Part shown: one piece after another, positions 32,295 to 42,864 of the stretch
How positions within the stretch are numbered: the first letter of the stretch is position 1
How the letters are laid out: every line of letters begins with the position of its first letter
Source of the DNA: Phascolarctos cinereus
Lineage: Eukaryota > Chordata > Mammalia > Diprotodontia > Phascolarctidae
Direction of reading: 5' to 3'
NCBI RefSeq assembly: GCF_002099425.1
Contig: NW_018344058.1
Span: 372,001-436,000 of the forward strand
Length of the DNA stretch: 64,000 nt
Made by a program: the position numbers and the translations under genes
The notes under the pieces: generated by a model
Told to the model about the DNA's origin: nothing
The model's database searches: none
Seen by the model: the letters and a program-made list of their open reading frames with translations, nothing else

Positions 32295-32420
32295 GTATCA
32301 TAATGTAAGTTCCTCCAGAACAGAGACTATTTTTTCTTTTCCTTTATAATCTCAATGCTTAGCACAATGCCTGGTATAAAATAAATACTTAATAAATGCT
32401 TATCAATTTATTTTTGATTG
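32295..32420 (+). repeat. L2 3' tail
   Basis: TAAGTTCCTCCAGAACAGAG, TTAGCACAATGCCTGGTATA, TTAATAAATGCTTATCAATT. Confidence 0.7.
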
Positions 32421-32880
32421 ATTATAGTAAAGAAGAAAGGCAAATTAAAAGAGGTAATAAAGGGGAATGGGTAAAATTATGTGGGTATAATGCTTATTTT
32501 CAAAATGGGGCACATGGGCCATAGGAACAGTGATTCTATTTCTTTACTTTTCTGTTCCCACATCAAGGTAGACTTGCTCGGAGAAGGTGTTAGTCCTGAT
32601 ATTGTTTTTGCTTTCAATGTACACTGAAAGGCAACCTGAAATGGTTACTTCTTTTTTCTATACCCTATCTCAGGTCAGTGTTGGCTTTCACATAGAAAAA
32701 AGCCAAAAGATGACTGCAACCATTGTTCCAGAGCAAAATAATGAAATGATAACCTGGTTTTCACTAAATCACTGTGATTGAACCCCCATTATTAGATGAT
32801 GATAAATAATTTTAGCCGTAATTTAACACATTCATTCCTATTTCTTTCACAGTAGTACAAGGAGTACTTAATTAGAATGT
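32421..32880. other. Intergenic sequence, nothing recognised
   Basis: No gene recognised. Confidence 0.4.
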
Positions 32881-32884
32881 TCTA

Positions 32885-34340
32885 CTTTGAGCACATAATG
32901 GACAACCAGTCAGGCTCTGCATTCTCCATGATCCTCACCTCCTTCTGGATATACTGTCCTGCTTTGGCATCTATTTCCTTTGATGACCATCTATCTTCTC
33001 TTCTCTAAATACAAGTGACTCCAAGGCCCTTGAAGCTTTTTTCTCCTCTATATAGTCTATTCCTTGGCAATCTCATTTGGTCACAGGGATTCAATCGTCC
33101 TGTCTATTAACTAACCAACCCTAATCTCTCTTGGACTCCAGTCCTGTATCTCCATCTGCCTGTTGAATACCTCCACCTGGATGTCCTGTTGGCGTCTCAA
33201 ATTCAAAATGTCTAAAATGGAACTTATCATGTTCCCACTAAACATGTAGCTTCTCCAAACTTCCCTATTTCTGTTGAAAGCATTAACACCCTCCCAGTCA
33301 TCCACATTTTTAGTTGCCAAGTTATACTTGATTCCCTCACTTCCTTATCAGTTGCCAAGTCAAGCTGGTTCTACCTCCACAAAATCTCTTTTATTTTCTC
33401 TTTCTCTCTACTTATATCGCACTACTCTAGTTTAGGCCCCCATAACCTCTTTCCTGAATATTGTAAGTCTTCTGCTTGGTATCCTTCCTTTCAGTCTCCA
33501 TCCCCTCCAATCCATCTTCCTAAGGCACAGATCTGACCTCCCTGAAAAATATTCAATGACTCCTCTTGTACTAGGAGAAAACATAAACACTTCAATCAGG
33601 CATTTAAGGCAGTACTTCATGGTGTACCTCTAAATGCGTTTCTAATCATATTACATACCGTCCCTCTTCGCGCATTCTTTGTTCCAACTATACGGGCCTA
33701 CTAGCTGCTTCCTGAACCTGACATTCCATTCTCTATCTCAGTACATTCAGGAAAACCATCCCCTAACCCAGAATTCAGTCCACCTCCCCCCCCCAATCCC
33801 CTCATCTTATCTCTGACCTTCAGAATCCTTATTTTTTTTCAAGGTCCAACTTAAGTGTCAGTCCTTGGTGTTACTTTTTCTTATCATTACAACCCTTACA
33901 GTTGTCAGTATTCTCTCCCTTCTCCAACCTTATAGTAACTTATCTGCTTATTTGCTGTAATGACAATAGCTGTTATATAGAACTTTTAGGTTTGCAGAAA
34001 AGTACTTCATATGTATTATCTCATTTCATCCTATTATAGACAGACAACAATTCTATAAGGTAATTGCTATTATTATGCCTGTTTTATAGATGAGGATACC
34101 AAATCTGGAAGAAGTTAAGTGACTTGCCCAAAGTCACAGCTTGCTTAGGTAGGATTTGGACTCAGATCTTCCTGACTCCAAGTCTAGCTCTCTACTATTC
34201 CACCTGTCTAGTTATATCCCTTTATTAGAATGTAAGCTCCTTGAGAGTAAGAACTATTTGGTTTTTGTTTTTGTAGTCTCAATATCTGACACAGTGTTTT
34301 GCACACAATAAATGCTTAATAAATGCTTGTTGACTTGAAC
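32885..34340 (+). repeat. L2 LINE, long fragment with an inserted MIR
   Basis: TGTTGAATACCTCCACCTGG, CAAATTCAAAATGTCTAAAATGG (the L2 'NMSK' stretch), CTTCTGCTTGGTATCCTTCC, CTTCAGAATCC, and the tail TTAATAAATGCTTGTTGACT at 34340. A MIR occupies about 33955-34215. Confidence 0.82.
33955..34215 (-). repeat. MIR-type CORE-SINE inside L2
   Basis: GAAAAGTACTTCATATGTAT, GTTTTATAGATGAGGATACC, AAGTTAAGTGACTTGCCCAA, TCAGATCTTCCTGACTCCAA. Confidence 0.82.
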
Positions 34341-34838
34341 TGACAATTGATAAAGAATGAAAGAGACAGCATGAGAAATGTTGGTTTTGACTTGCATTCT
34401 GAATTTGGACCCTAAAAATCCAATGAATAAATAACCTGATGATTAAAGTTATTTATTCATTAAAGTTATGTCTTAAATGGTACACTTTTTAAATGATCTT
34501 GTAGGCTTCCATGAGAACCATTGTTTTGGCATGTTTAATAATTACCTCTAAAGAGGATTCCTCTGCTAAAGTTCTCTACTGTTGCTTCATCAGTGCTGAG
34601 GCAACCCTGGGTTCTAGAAAGTTAAGCCAGGTCACCACAAGCTCTGTCAGGTCCCACTAAGCTGGAAAGGCTGGTATAGGCCTAGCCACACCTGGTATAT
34701 TTGTTGTCTGAGGAACAGGTTGTGTTCAGATAGGCTCAACACCAGGCTGGCCACAGTGTGGTAACTTTTTTCAGACACTGGAACTCTTAAAAACCTGACC
34801 TGATCGCCACAATTGCTTGTGCCCTCTGCTCACCCTAT
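34341..34838. other. Intergenic sequence, nothing recognised
   Basis: No gene or repeat family recognised. Confidence 0.4.
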
Positions 34839-34839
34839 A

Positions 34840-35010
34840 AATGACTTGTTTTTGTATTTTATTTTCCTTATACATTTTGTTTCCCCATAATAGAGTACAA
34901 CATTCTAGAAGGCAAAAACTATTTTCTCTTGTTTTTGTATTTCTAACACACAGCATCATGCCTGATATATAGTAGGCCTTTGATAAATGATTGGTGAATG
35001 AATGAATGAC
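34840..35010 (+). repeat. L2 3' tail
   Basis: CTAGAAGGCAAAAACTATTT, CAGCATCATGCCTGATATAT, AATGATTGGTGAATGAATG. Confidence 0.6.
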
Positions 35011-35471
35011 CTACCTGCTAAATTGTGGAGAGATTGCAATCTGCTTCAGTGGAGGGAGTATACACACCAACAAAAGCACACATTTGACTTATTGGAATAG
35101 AAGTAAAATGTACAGATTTTTCTAGAATATACTGAAAATATAAAGCAAGCATAATGTTGTTTTGATTTTTGTCAAAACTTACTGGTTTTTCTTTAAGCAG
35201 ATTTAACAAGGAGGTGTATGTCAGTAGTCACTATTTGTATCATCTGTGTGGTTCTAAATTTTAGTCAATCTAAGATATCAAGCGAAAAAAAACACTAGAG
35301 AAGAAACTTCTCACCTTCATAGTTTTCCTCTATGCTACTAGTTTGGACTTAAATTAGTTTGTACTTCAACACAGAACACTGCCTTTCTCTTGAGAGAACC
35401 TGACACTAGTTTGTTGTGTTTTTTTTTTCACTTGTTTTGTTTTTTGTTGGCTCCTACTTGCCACTGTAGAA

Positions 35472-35496
35472 GAACTCATCTGTAACCCAGACCAGT
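35472..35496 (+). repeat. 25-bp direct repeat, copy 1
   Basis: GAACTCATCTG followed by TA and ACCCAGACCAGT. Copy 2 at 36089-36113 differs at three positions. The two copies flank a 111-codon open stretch. Confidence 0.6.
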
Positions 35497-35628
35497 CACA
35501 GTGCAATGAAATTTCTCATTCCCAAAGCTAATAATATTCATTTTAATTACTCTCTAATTGTTAATGAAAGAGGATCTGTTCTGCAGAGATTTTCACTCCA
35601 GAGCACAAAACCCTGTTAAGCTTGTTGC

Positions 35629-35964
35629 GTGCAGCTCCCCAGAGTGGAATTGGTGGTTTCAACAGGCAGGAGAATGAACAGAACTGCCCAGAACATTGTT
35701 TCTGAACAAATCCAAATTAAAGTGAGTTATCCCAAGCAGAACCACAAGCAAACAATTTGCCTGAAGGTCAAGAAGAGATTGGTAGCTTTTGCCTTAAGAT
35801 GTCAAGAAATCAAGGATGCCACTTGGGTCACTGGGAAGCACCACCTAGTAAATAATAAGACCTTTATTGATTGCCATGGGTCCAGAAAAGTTGATTTCAT
35901 TTACTGGCCATCTGCAAATGGAGATGTCTTCCAGAAGCCTGTGGTGTCTACGTCTTTGTGCTAG
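35629..35964 (+). other. Unrecognised open stretch upstream of FAP
   Basis: An uninterrupted frame of 111 codons; the first ATG would be near 35674 (MNRTAQNIVSEQ), leaving about 96 residues. Basic and lysine-rich in the middle (QTICLKVKKRLVAFALRCQE), ending VVSTSLC. I recognise no domain, no signal peptide and no repeat family. It sits about 1 kb upstream of the FAP promoter. It may be chance, an old unprocessed repeat, or part of a non-coding transcript; there is no evidence for translation. Confidence 0.15.
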
Positions 35965-36088
35965 TAAGTGCCTAATGACTCATTTTCCTCAGCAGAAGTT
36001 TTCATAATCCTGGAATTCAGTGAGGTGTGCCTGGGGAAAGTCTGAGTGTGAAAGCTTTCATGTCAGTTTCCCAGTCTCTGCTGGAGGA

Positions 36089-36113
36089 GAACTCAGCTGG
36101 TACCCAGACCAGT
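36089..36113 (+). repeat. 25-bp direct repeat, copy 2
   Basis: GAACTCAGCTG followed by GT and ACCCAGACCAGT; see copy 1 at 35472. Confidence 0.6.
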
Positions 36114-36680
36114 AGGCTAAAATAAATAGCAAACAATAACACTGACTAGCCAATTTTAATATACCGTCCATATTCTTGGGTTCCTCATTCCAGAACTACC
36201 TAGAAATCTATTTTATTTCAGGAGGAAAAAATAGGACATTTCTAACAATCATTCCCACTTTGCTCGTGGGCATTTGGCGAATTATTTATTTATCTTAGTT
36301 TTTACAACATGTTCCTACATATCTAAGTTATACTCAATCATATCAGGCAGTCTTTATTCTTTAATTTAATTAAGACATTTGATTTTAAAAGAATGTTTAC
36401 ATTTAACAAAATTGCATGAAGCTATATGGACAAAGGAATTGGACTGAGAGAAATAGTTATTTCTTTAAGGATTTCTTAAGCTCCCCATAGAGACAGAGTA
36501 GACAAGGTTAATTTTATTTCTTGTATGGTCCTATATGCCCTCATTGTCATCTGCCGTTAAAAGTTGGGCAGACTGTACACATAGAGAGAAAACAATGTTT
36601 TACTTTTAATCCTTCATTTAGTTGCAAATAAAGTTATTTTAAACCCAGTGGTTTTCCAAAGCATCCTGCAAGTGATTTCC
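36114..36680. other. FAP upstream region, nothing further recognised
   Basis: Single-copy looking AT-rich sequence upstream of the FAP core promoter; no repeat recognised. It may hold regulatory elements that I cannot name. Confidence 0.45.
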
Positions 36681-36684
36681 AGGG

Positions 36685-36695
36685 GAAAATGAAAC
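36685..36695 (+). promoter_or_regulatory. ISRE-like motif upstream of FAP
   Basis: GAAAATGAAAC fits the interferon-stimulated response core GAAANNGAAAC, preceded by GGG. It lies about 110 bp upstream of the candidate TATA box. One-motif matches are often chance. Confidence 0.3.
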
Positions 36696-36802
36696 ATAAA
36701 ACTGGACATGTATTTTAAAAAAAAACAAAACAAAAAACAAAAAACAAAACTATATGTCAACGTAAGCAGATGTTGGTGTACAATTTACAAGGAGGGGGGA
36801 GC

Positions 36803-36808
36803 TATAAA
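36803..36808 (+). promoter_or_regulatory. FAP: Candidate FAP TATA box
   Basis: TATAAA in the context GAGCTATAAAGCCTCC, after a G-rich stretch. A start about 30 bp downstream (near 36835) would give a 5' leader of roughly 215 nt, close to that of human FAP as I recall it. Confidence 0.5.
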
Positions 36809-36834
36809 GCCTCCCTAGAGCCACCCACAGGTCA

Positions 36835-37049
36835 TTTTAAGGCCAAGAAAACCCCCAAAATCTGTTTCTAATTTTACAGAAATCCTTTGAAATTTGGCAC
36901 AGCATTCAAAAGTACGCGGAAAAAAAAAATCTGGTCTTGGTTTGGCCTCCAACTGCGAAAACAGACTGCTTCTTTTTAACTGCTCTCATAGATCCAGTGA
37001 CCCACACTCCGAAGAGAGGATTTTCTTTGCTTCAGAAACATCTGGAAAA
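36835..37049 (+). other. FAP: FAP 5' UTR (start approximate)
   Basis: Ends at the start codon. AGATCCAGTGACCCACACTC and AAACATCTGGAAAA match the human FAP leader almost base for base, which supports orthology independently of the coding part. From about 36860 to the start codon I see no upstream ATG. The 5' boundary is inferred from the TATA box. Confidence 0.75.
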
Positions 37050-37055
37050 ATGAAG
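37050..37055 (+). CDS. FAP: FAP exon 1 coding part (Met-Lys)
   Basis: ATG AAG followed by GTTAGT as donor; the context GGAAAAATGA has A at -3. Only two codons are in exon 1, as in human FAP (MK|TWVK...). Phase 0 junction. Confidence 0.92.
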
Positions 37056-37361
37056 GTTAGTATATGGAAAGTAGATGTCTTTTAAAGAAAAAGTGTTGGA
37101 CCTATTGTTAGGAGATTTTTCGGTTTAGAAGGTGAGACTTTTGTCCATTAGTATTTACTTCCTGGAGGGGGCTGGGGATGGGAAATTGTGCTAAATATAC
37201 TGTAGAAACATAGTTGCAGATTTGGATGGGTTCCAGCAATTACAGTCAGATCAGTGGAAGAAGACAATCAAATGCTTTGTGGGGTGGGAGCAGGAGGATT
37301 TAGATGCAAACATCTTTTTGACGTTTCAACATTTGAACAGACCCCGAGAATACAACTAACT

Positions 37362-37456
<95 letters not shown>

Positions 37457-37460
37457 TTAG
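37056..37460 (+). other. FAP: FAP intron 1 (405 bp)
   Basis: Starts GTTAGTATAT and ends CTGTGTTTAG. Its last 90 bases are a compound microsatellite that forms the pyrimidine tract. Confidence 0.92.
37367..37452 (+). repeat. (GT)23(CT)20 microsatellite at FAP exon 2 acceptor
   Basis: Uninterrupted GT from 37367 to 37412 and CT from 37413 to 37452, then CTGTGTTTAG|exon 2. No other pyrimidine tract lies between it and the acceptor. Confidence 0.97.
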
Positions 37461-37545
37461 CTCTGGCTCAAAATTGTCCTTGGAGTCGTCACCTGCGTTC
37501 TACTTGCCTTGCTTGTGGTCTGCATTGTTTTACGTCCACCGAGAG
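37461..37545 (+). CDS. FAP: FAP exon 2 (signal anchor/transmembrane)
   Basis: 85 nt: 28 codons plus one base, reading LWLKIVLGVVTCVLLALLV, VCIVLRPPR. With exon 1 this gives MKLWLKIVLG..., against human MKTWVKIVFGVATSAVLALLVMCIVLRPSR. It encodes the short cytosolic tail and the single uncleaved transmembrane helix that orients FAP as a type II protein. Donor GAG|GTAAGA. The length is not a multiple of three, so skipping would shift the frame and remove the membrane anchor. Confidence 0.97.
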
Positions 37546-38525
37546 GTAAGACCTAACTGTGGGTTACCCTGTTTCCCCATAACATCTAGAAACTGGTGAT
37601 GTTGCTACCCATGTTCCAAAGTGATTTAAACATCTCCTGAGCTTTTATTTGTCAAAGATAGCCTGTTAGCCTTCATAAGGCTTTAAAAAATCATATAATA
37701 ATATTAGTATCACAGATTAGAGATATACTAAACCAATGAAGATACCAATATAGAGATTCAAGGTGAAATTTTAACACCTGACACCCACCAATTCTCTTAA
37801 GTATCATCCATGCCATATGAATTTACTTTGTCTATTCAAAATGACATTGATTTAATGGATTCAAAGTAATTTTGGTACTTCATCAGCCTTGTTCTCAGGT
37901 TTACTTAGGAAAAAAATCATCTTTGTGGGATGGAAAGTCTCAGGAATATCTGAGTATACTATAGAGAAAATGAAAGTATTCATTTAAACACTGGAAGAAT
38001 CGATTAAGTAGCCCAGTAATACCTAGGTATTGGCTTTCTTGCTGAAAGACATAAATTTGGACCCAGATCAGAGAATGAGTAGGCTCTTACATTCAAAGTT
38101 GGACTAAAGAATACTAGTTTCTAAAAATGAGCATGTATTATGGTAACAACCCATGGTGGGCAGGCAGAAAAGGAAAGTGTCACCAGACGAATAGCTTAGA
38201 TTAAATTTTATTTTAGCTTTTCACTGGAAAGCAAACACTTTTCCCTTACCCTATGGGGTGGTTTGAATTTTAAGTTAAATGTCTAGGCAAGGATAACCTA
38301 TGGATTTGGTGGCATAGCTTCCTTATGTAAATCTTTTTTGGAAAAAAAAGCCTTACCTTGTAAACAAAAAGAAAAAAAATTGCTAAAACACTCCAGGCTC
38401 TGATGTTTGGTAAATATATGGATAATGCATTGTACTAGCAAAGAGATGCCTTCAGCTGAAAGTAAATTCATAGGATTAGGGACATCAAATGGAACCGGTG
38501 TGATTCTTCAAGTTAACACACACAC

Positions 38526-38544
38526 CACACACACACACACACAC

Positions 38545-38596
<52 letters not shown>
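38526..38596 (+). repeat. (CA)10(AG)24 microsatellite in FAP intron 2
   Basis: CA run at 38526-38545 then GACAG and AG from 38549 to 38596. The AG part is complementary to the CT tract before exon 2, 1.1 kb upstream. Confidence 0.96.
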
Positions 38597-38600
<4 letters not shown>

Positions 38601-39210
38601 AATGCTCCATGAGCTCCGAGGAGGACTACAATGAAAATGGGCCTCAGAAAATACATTCCTTGCAAATTTGCAAAACTTCCACAAGATTTTCACAGATTTA
38701 GAAAGGGGATAGGATTTAACAGAGGGTGAAAAGCAGTATTCAGAATGTCGTTATTAAAAATAGTTTCTTGTCTTCGATGCTTTTTGTCACTTCTTGTTGC
38801 TATCTGGTCCCAAAGGAATGTTCACAGGCTGTTGAGGTGTCCCTTTTACACTGAGTAAAAAAGATCAGGATTTCACTTGAGTGGTTTTATGGCAGTTTAC
38901 AATTGCAGTGGTCAGGTGGTAGTTCAGAACTGATTTTGACCCCTTTGAGTGCTAATCTAGTTGAAAATAGCACCTGATTTTTAGTAACCCGAGAGAACAT
39001 GAAATGACTACTTCCACTTGTTGCCTCAAAATGAATACTTGGGGACAAAAAGAGCATATTTGGTTCTAACTCCATTTTAGGCACATATACTCACACTTAT
39101 GTACCTGCATGCCTCTCATACTCACACCTATAGAAAAGAATAGACTGACCTTTGAGTTTTGGAATTTAACCACTAATATCCTTTTTTTTTTTTAACCAAA
39201 CTCATGATTT
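38597..39210. other. FAP intron 2 sequence, nothing recognised
   Basis: No repeat or exon recognised. Confidence 0.4.
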
Positions 39211-39214
39211 TATT

Positions 39215-39415
39215 AGTGAACTCCCAATGAAGACACTCTCTCTACCAATGCAGATGGGAACCTACTTTGAAACTTACAGTCTTAGAAAGTTTCCCTGGGC
39301 ACTAAGAAGTTATGTGAATTGCCTAGGGTCACTCAGCCAGGAGGTCAGAGGCAGGACTTTGTTCCTGGGCTTCCTCACTCCGAAGCTGTTTTTGTTCATA
39401 TGCTATTTGAAATTG
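39215..39415 (-). repeat. MIR-type SINE
   Basis: AAGTTATGTGAATTGCCTAG, GGTCACTCAGCCAGGAGGTC on + are a diverged reverse MIR core. Confidence 0.55.
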
Positions 39416-39423
39416 TTCTTGTC

Positions 39424-39668
39424 AAAGGCAGTTGGTGACATAGTGGATAGAGCACTGGGCCTGTGAATTGGGAAGACCTGAGTTCGAATATGACTTCAGA
39501 CACTAGTTGTATAACCCAGAGCAAAACATTAAACATAATTTTCTCAAATGTTATTCCATTCCCTACTGAGATCCCAAATGAGGATCAAATGAGGTAATAT
39601 TTGTAAAAGCACTTAACACAGTGCCTGGTACACAGTAGGTACTATATAAATGCTTATTTTTCTTCCCT
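39424..39668 (+). repeat. CORE-SINE (MIR/Ther-1-like)
   Basis: GGCAGTTGGTGACATAGTGG, GACCTGAGTTCGAATATGAC, GCACTTAACACAGTGCCTGG, TATAAATGCTTATT. Confidence 0.8.
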
Positions 39669-40122
39669 ACTATTAAAAATATAGACATGTGTAGTGATTT
39701 TCACTAAAGTCAGTATGTACTGTTCAAGTTTGAGAAACAGGAGGCTTACTCTAAAAGGGAGAAATTTTCCCCAGCTTTGGTTGAGGCAAGGGTTAGACAA
39801 TTAAAGAAATTCTGAAATTTTAATAATCTCTGAGCCCATTCATAACTCAGACTGTATTTGAACCCAGAGAGAGACTTAACAAAAACCAAGCCATTCGCAG
39901 TGAAAGAAATAGGTTGGTGTGTTTGTTCAGATAACCACCTAGTTAGTACATTGCATGCAGCTAACCCTGGCATCCCAATACTAACGCACACTCGAGACCA
40001 GGTATTTCACTTCTATCCTGAGAGTTCAGTATTCATGGTCAGTGACAACTTAGAGATCAATACAATTTAAATCATAGGCTAACATGAAATAGGAGAAAAT
40101 CATTTTAATTTAAGAGTCCATG
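39669..40122. other. FAP intron 2 sequence, nothing recognised
   Basis: No repeat or exon recognised. Confidence 0.4.
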
Positions 40123-40275
40123 GGGCAGCTTTGTGGCACAGTGGATAGAGCACCGTTCCTAAAGTCAGGAGGACTGAGTTCAAATCTAGCCTCAGACACA
40201 TAACACTCACTAGCTGTGTGACTCTCGTCAAGTCACTTAACTCCAATTGCCTCGCCAAAAACAAAAAGAGCCCAA
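40123..40275 (+). repeat. WSINE/SINE1-like SINE
   Basis: GGGGCAGCTTTGTGGCACAG, GAGTTCAAATCTAGCCTCAG, CTAGCTGTGTGACTCTCGTC, and an A-rich tail. Confidence 0.88.
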
Positions 40276-40374
40276 AAAGTCATATCTGACTATAAAAATA
40301 CTCAAAAAGCAAAAGATTTAACACCTCTGTTCTGCTTTGGATCTAGGTTCTTAGATGATAATCCATCATTAATC

Positions 40375-40540
40375 CTAATAGGACAGAGGACCATGGATCC
40401 TAAGCTGAAAGAGACCTCAGTGACTTTCTAGTCCAATGACAAATGCTTGTTTTAAAGAGGAAGAAACTGAGAACGAGGAGGGTGTTAAACTGAATTGGCC
40501 AGGGTCAGATAAGCAGAGTTCTACACATTGCACACCTCTT
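40375..40540 (-). repeat. MIR-type SINE
   Basis: GAAAGAGACCTCAGTGACTT, TAAAGAGGAAGAAACTGAGA, GAATTGGCCAGGGTCAG. Confidence 0.6.
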
Positions 40541-40879
40541 CCTGCCATGACTTACCCATAACTCTCTATCTCTCTGACTTTGCACATCATGTCCACCTTA
40601 CTAAAATGTTCTGCTTAGGAAGCAACCAAGAAAGGAGGCTGGTTGACTGGTTTAATTTGTTTGATTGCAGTAGTAGCATGAAACAGAGGCTCCCAATGTC
40701 ATTAAATTCATGTTTCCCATTATTTCAAGTTGGATTTGATTTTTGTCTTGTTTTTTACCCTCATGGGAATGTTTCTACCGAATGACCTTGAGGCTGAAAA
40801 TGTCCAAAAAATAGCCCTAATAAAAACAGTATTTTTGTATACGCCCAATGACTTGAAAATAACTTTTTTAAACTATCAT

Positions 40880-41090
40880 TCAATCAAATCATAGGATCAT
40901 AGATTTAGAGCTAGAAGGAATGATGAAAGAAGCCATGGAATCCAATGACCTCATTTCATGAGGAAACTGAAGCACAGGGAGAAGAATTCACTTGCCCAAA
41001 ATTACAGAGAACAAGAATCAGAGGGAGAATTTGAACCCTGATCCTCTAGAACCCTAATCCACTGCTCACACCATAGCCAGCTTCTTAAAT
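40880..41090 (-). repeat. MIR-type SINE
   Basis: ATCATAGATTTAGAGCTAGA, CATTTCATGAGGAAACTGAA, CACTTGCCCAAAATTACAGA, AATTTGAACCCTGATCCTCT. Confidence 0.75.
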
Positions 41091-41599
41091 TCCAAGTGAG
41101 TAAATAGATCTTAACTCATCAGCAAGCTATATTTGAAACAGGTAGTCAAAAGGAGTTCAATAATAACCTAAGTGAAGACTTTTTGAAGTTGGGGAAAACA
41201 GAAACCTAATTCCTTTTAAATTATTGAGTTTTTAAAAATTGAAAGGAATTTTACATGATCGGTTAGTAACTTTTCCAAATTAGCTTTCAGGGAAATGGTT
41301 GGTTGACTGAATATAATCCTCCTCCCCAAAAGCTAATTTCATCACCCTCATTTTTATGCAGAGATAAAACATTTGTAAAATAGATCAACTTTGGCCAGGG
41401 GATGATTAGTAGAGGACAGTAAGTATGGCAGTGGAAAATGTAAATACAGAGTTGTAGAGAGATCAATAAGAAAGGACCAAAGTGTGATATAAGCAGTGAG
41501 TCTGTTTAAGTTATTTTTCTTAATCCTGTGCTGCCCTGGGAGAGTAATACAAAGAGTAGAAGAACTAAGCATTTATTCCCACTTTTGCCAGAAATCCAG

Positions 41600-41808
41600 T
41601 GGCTCAGAAATAGAACCACATCTTAGACAGTGTGGTACACTGGACAGAGCAAAGAGTTAGAGGACCTACGTTCAAATCCCTCCTCTGACACTTACTACCT
41701 GTGTGACCTTGGGCAAATCATTATAACCTCTCTAGACTTCAGTTTCCTCACTTGAACTCAATGGCCTCGGAGGTCCTTTCTGTCTCTGTATCTATAATTC
41801 CTTTTTTA
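41600..41808 (+). repeat. MIR-type SINE
   Basis: GGACCTACGTTCAAATCCCT, CTGTGTGACCTTGGGCAAAT, CAGTTTCCTCACTTGAACTC, GAGGTCCTTTCTGTCTCTG. Confidence 0.75.
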
Positions 41809-42860
41809 GAATCACTGAGGTGCTAGCTCAGTAAATGGCTCCACATCAGAGATGGGGTTGATGACTGTGCACAAACAGATGTTTTGTTAGTTTTCCGGAG
41901 CTAGGAGATATGTGCCATCTGTGCCCTACTCTGTCACTTTGTAAACAAGATAAGGAAATTTCACTTCAGGACAGTTGTGTGGTCCTCATTGTATGAGGGC
42001 CAGAGGGACAGGGAAAAGTGATGCACCAGGCATTTGGGGACTCACCTTCCTAACCATATTGTACCATATTATTGATGAATGTAAAAAAAGGGGGGGAAGA
42101 GATCATCAGATGTATTAATAAGGTCATAGCCTTTTTAAAGATTTTGCCCTCAACCTCTAGGTCCATAATAATACAATAATATCAACAGAATCCCAAATAA
42201 GTGTTATTATGAAGTTTCAAGAAAGAGTTGAAAAAGGAAGATGAAAGCATCATTAACTTGTTTGTGAATCATTTTTGTGAATTGTAATTTCTTGGATTCA
42301 TAATTGAAACAATTTTCTGCTTTGCACTCACATAAAAGTCAGAAAATTACAAATAATTAAAACACAGTTAATTAGTGTTTAAGTGGTTATGAGTAACTAT
42401 GCAAAAGATGGGCCAACAAATTGAGTATAAGGGCACTGTCAGGAATTAAGTGTTAATCAAGTAAGTGTTAGATATATTTAGAAGAAGGATATGTTTTTAA
42501 AATTCATTTCAACTTCTGCTCAACTATTAGAGATCATAAATGATGGTTGCCAAAAGGATGGTTCCAGCAAAAGCAAAAGATTACATTTTAATATTGAAAT
42601 ATTACAAGAGGGAAATTGAAATGCGTTCATATTTATTGTGTGCCTCCTATCCTCACAATACATGCATTTACATTATTATTAGGGAGACAGTTCTTATGTA
42701 TGTGAAACAATCAGGGTACAGCATCAAATATGGATACCATGACAGAAAACAATGAATTCAGTTGTTCTCTTTGTCTTGAAATTAAGTCATTTAAACCTAC
42801 ATTGATACATGATCACTTTCTTTCCATAATCCTACACTCAAACTTTTGAGGCATGTAATG
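41809..42860. other. FAP intron 2 sequence, nothing recognised
   Basis: AT-rich and possibly single copy; no exon or repeat recognised. Confidence 0.4.
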
Positions 42861-42864
42861 GAAA

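Noticed and set aside
36894-37085. 63-codon frame running through the FAP leader into intron 1
   Set aside because: It starts at TTG, not ATG, and ignores the exon 1 donor; the real start is the ATG at 37050.
37254-37599. Open frames with Cys-Val and Ser-Leu runs
   Set aside because: Produced by the GT/CT microsatellite; only the spliced exon 2 frame matches FAP.
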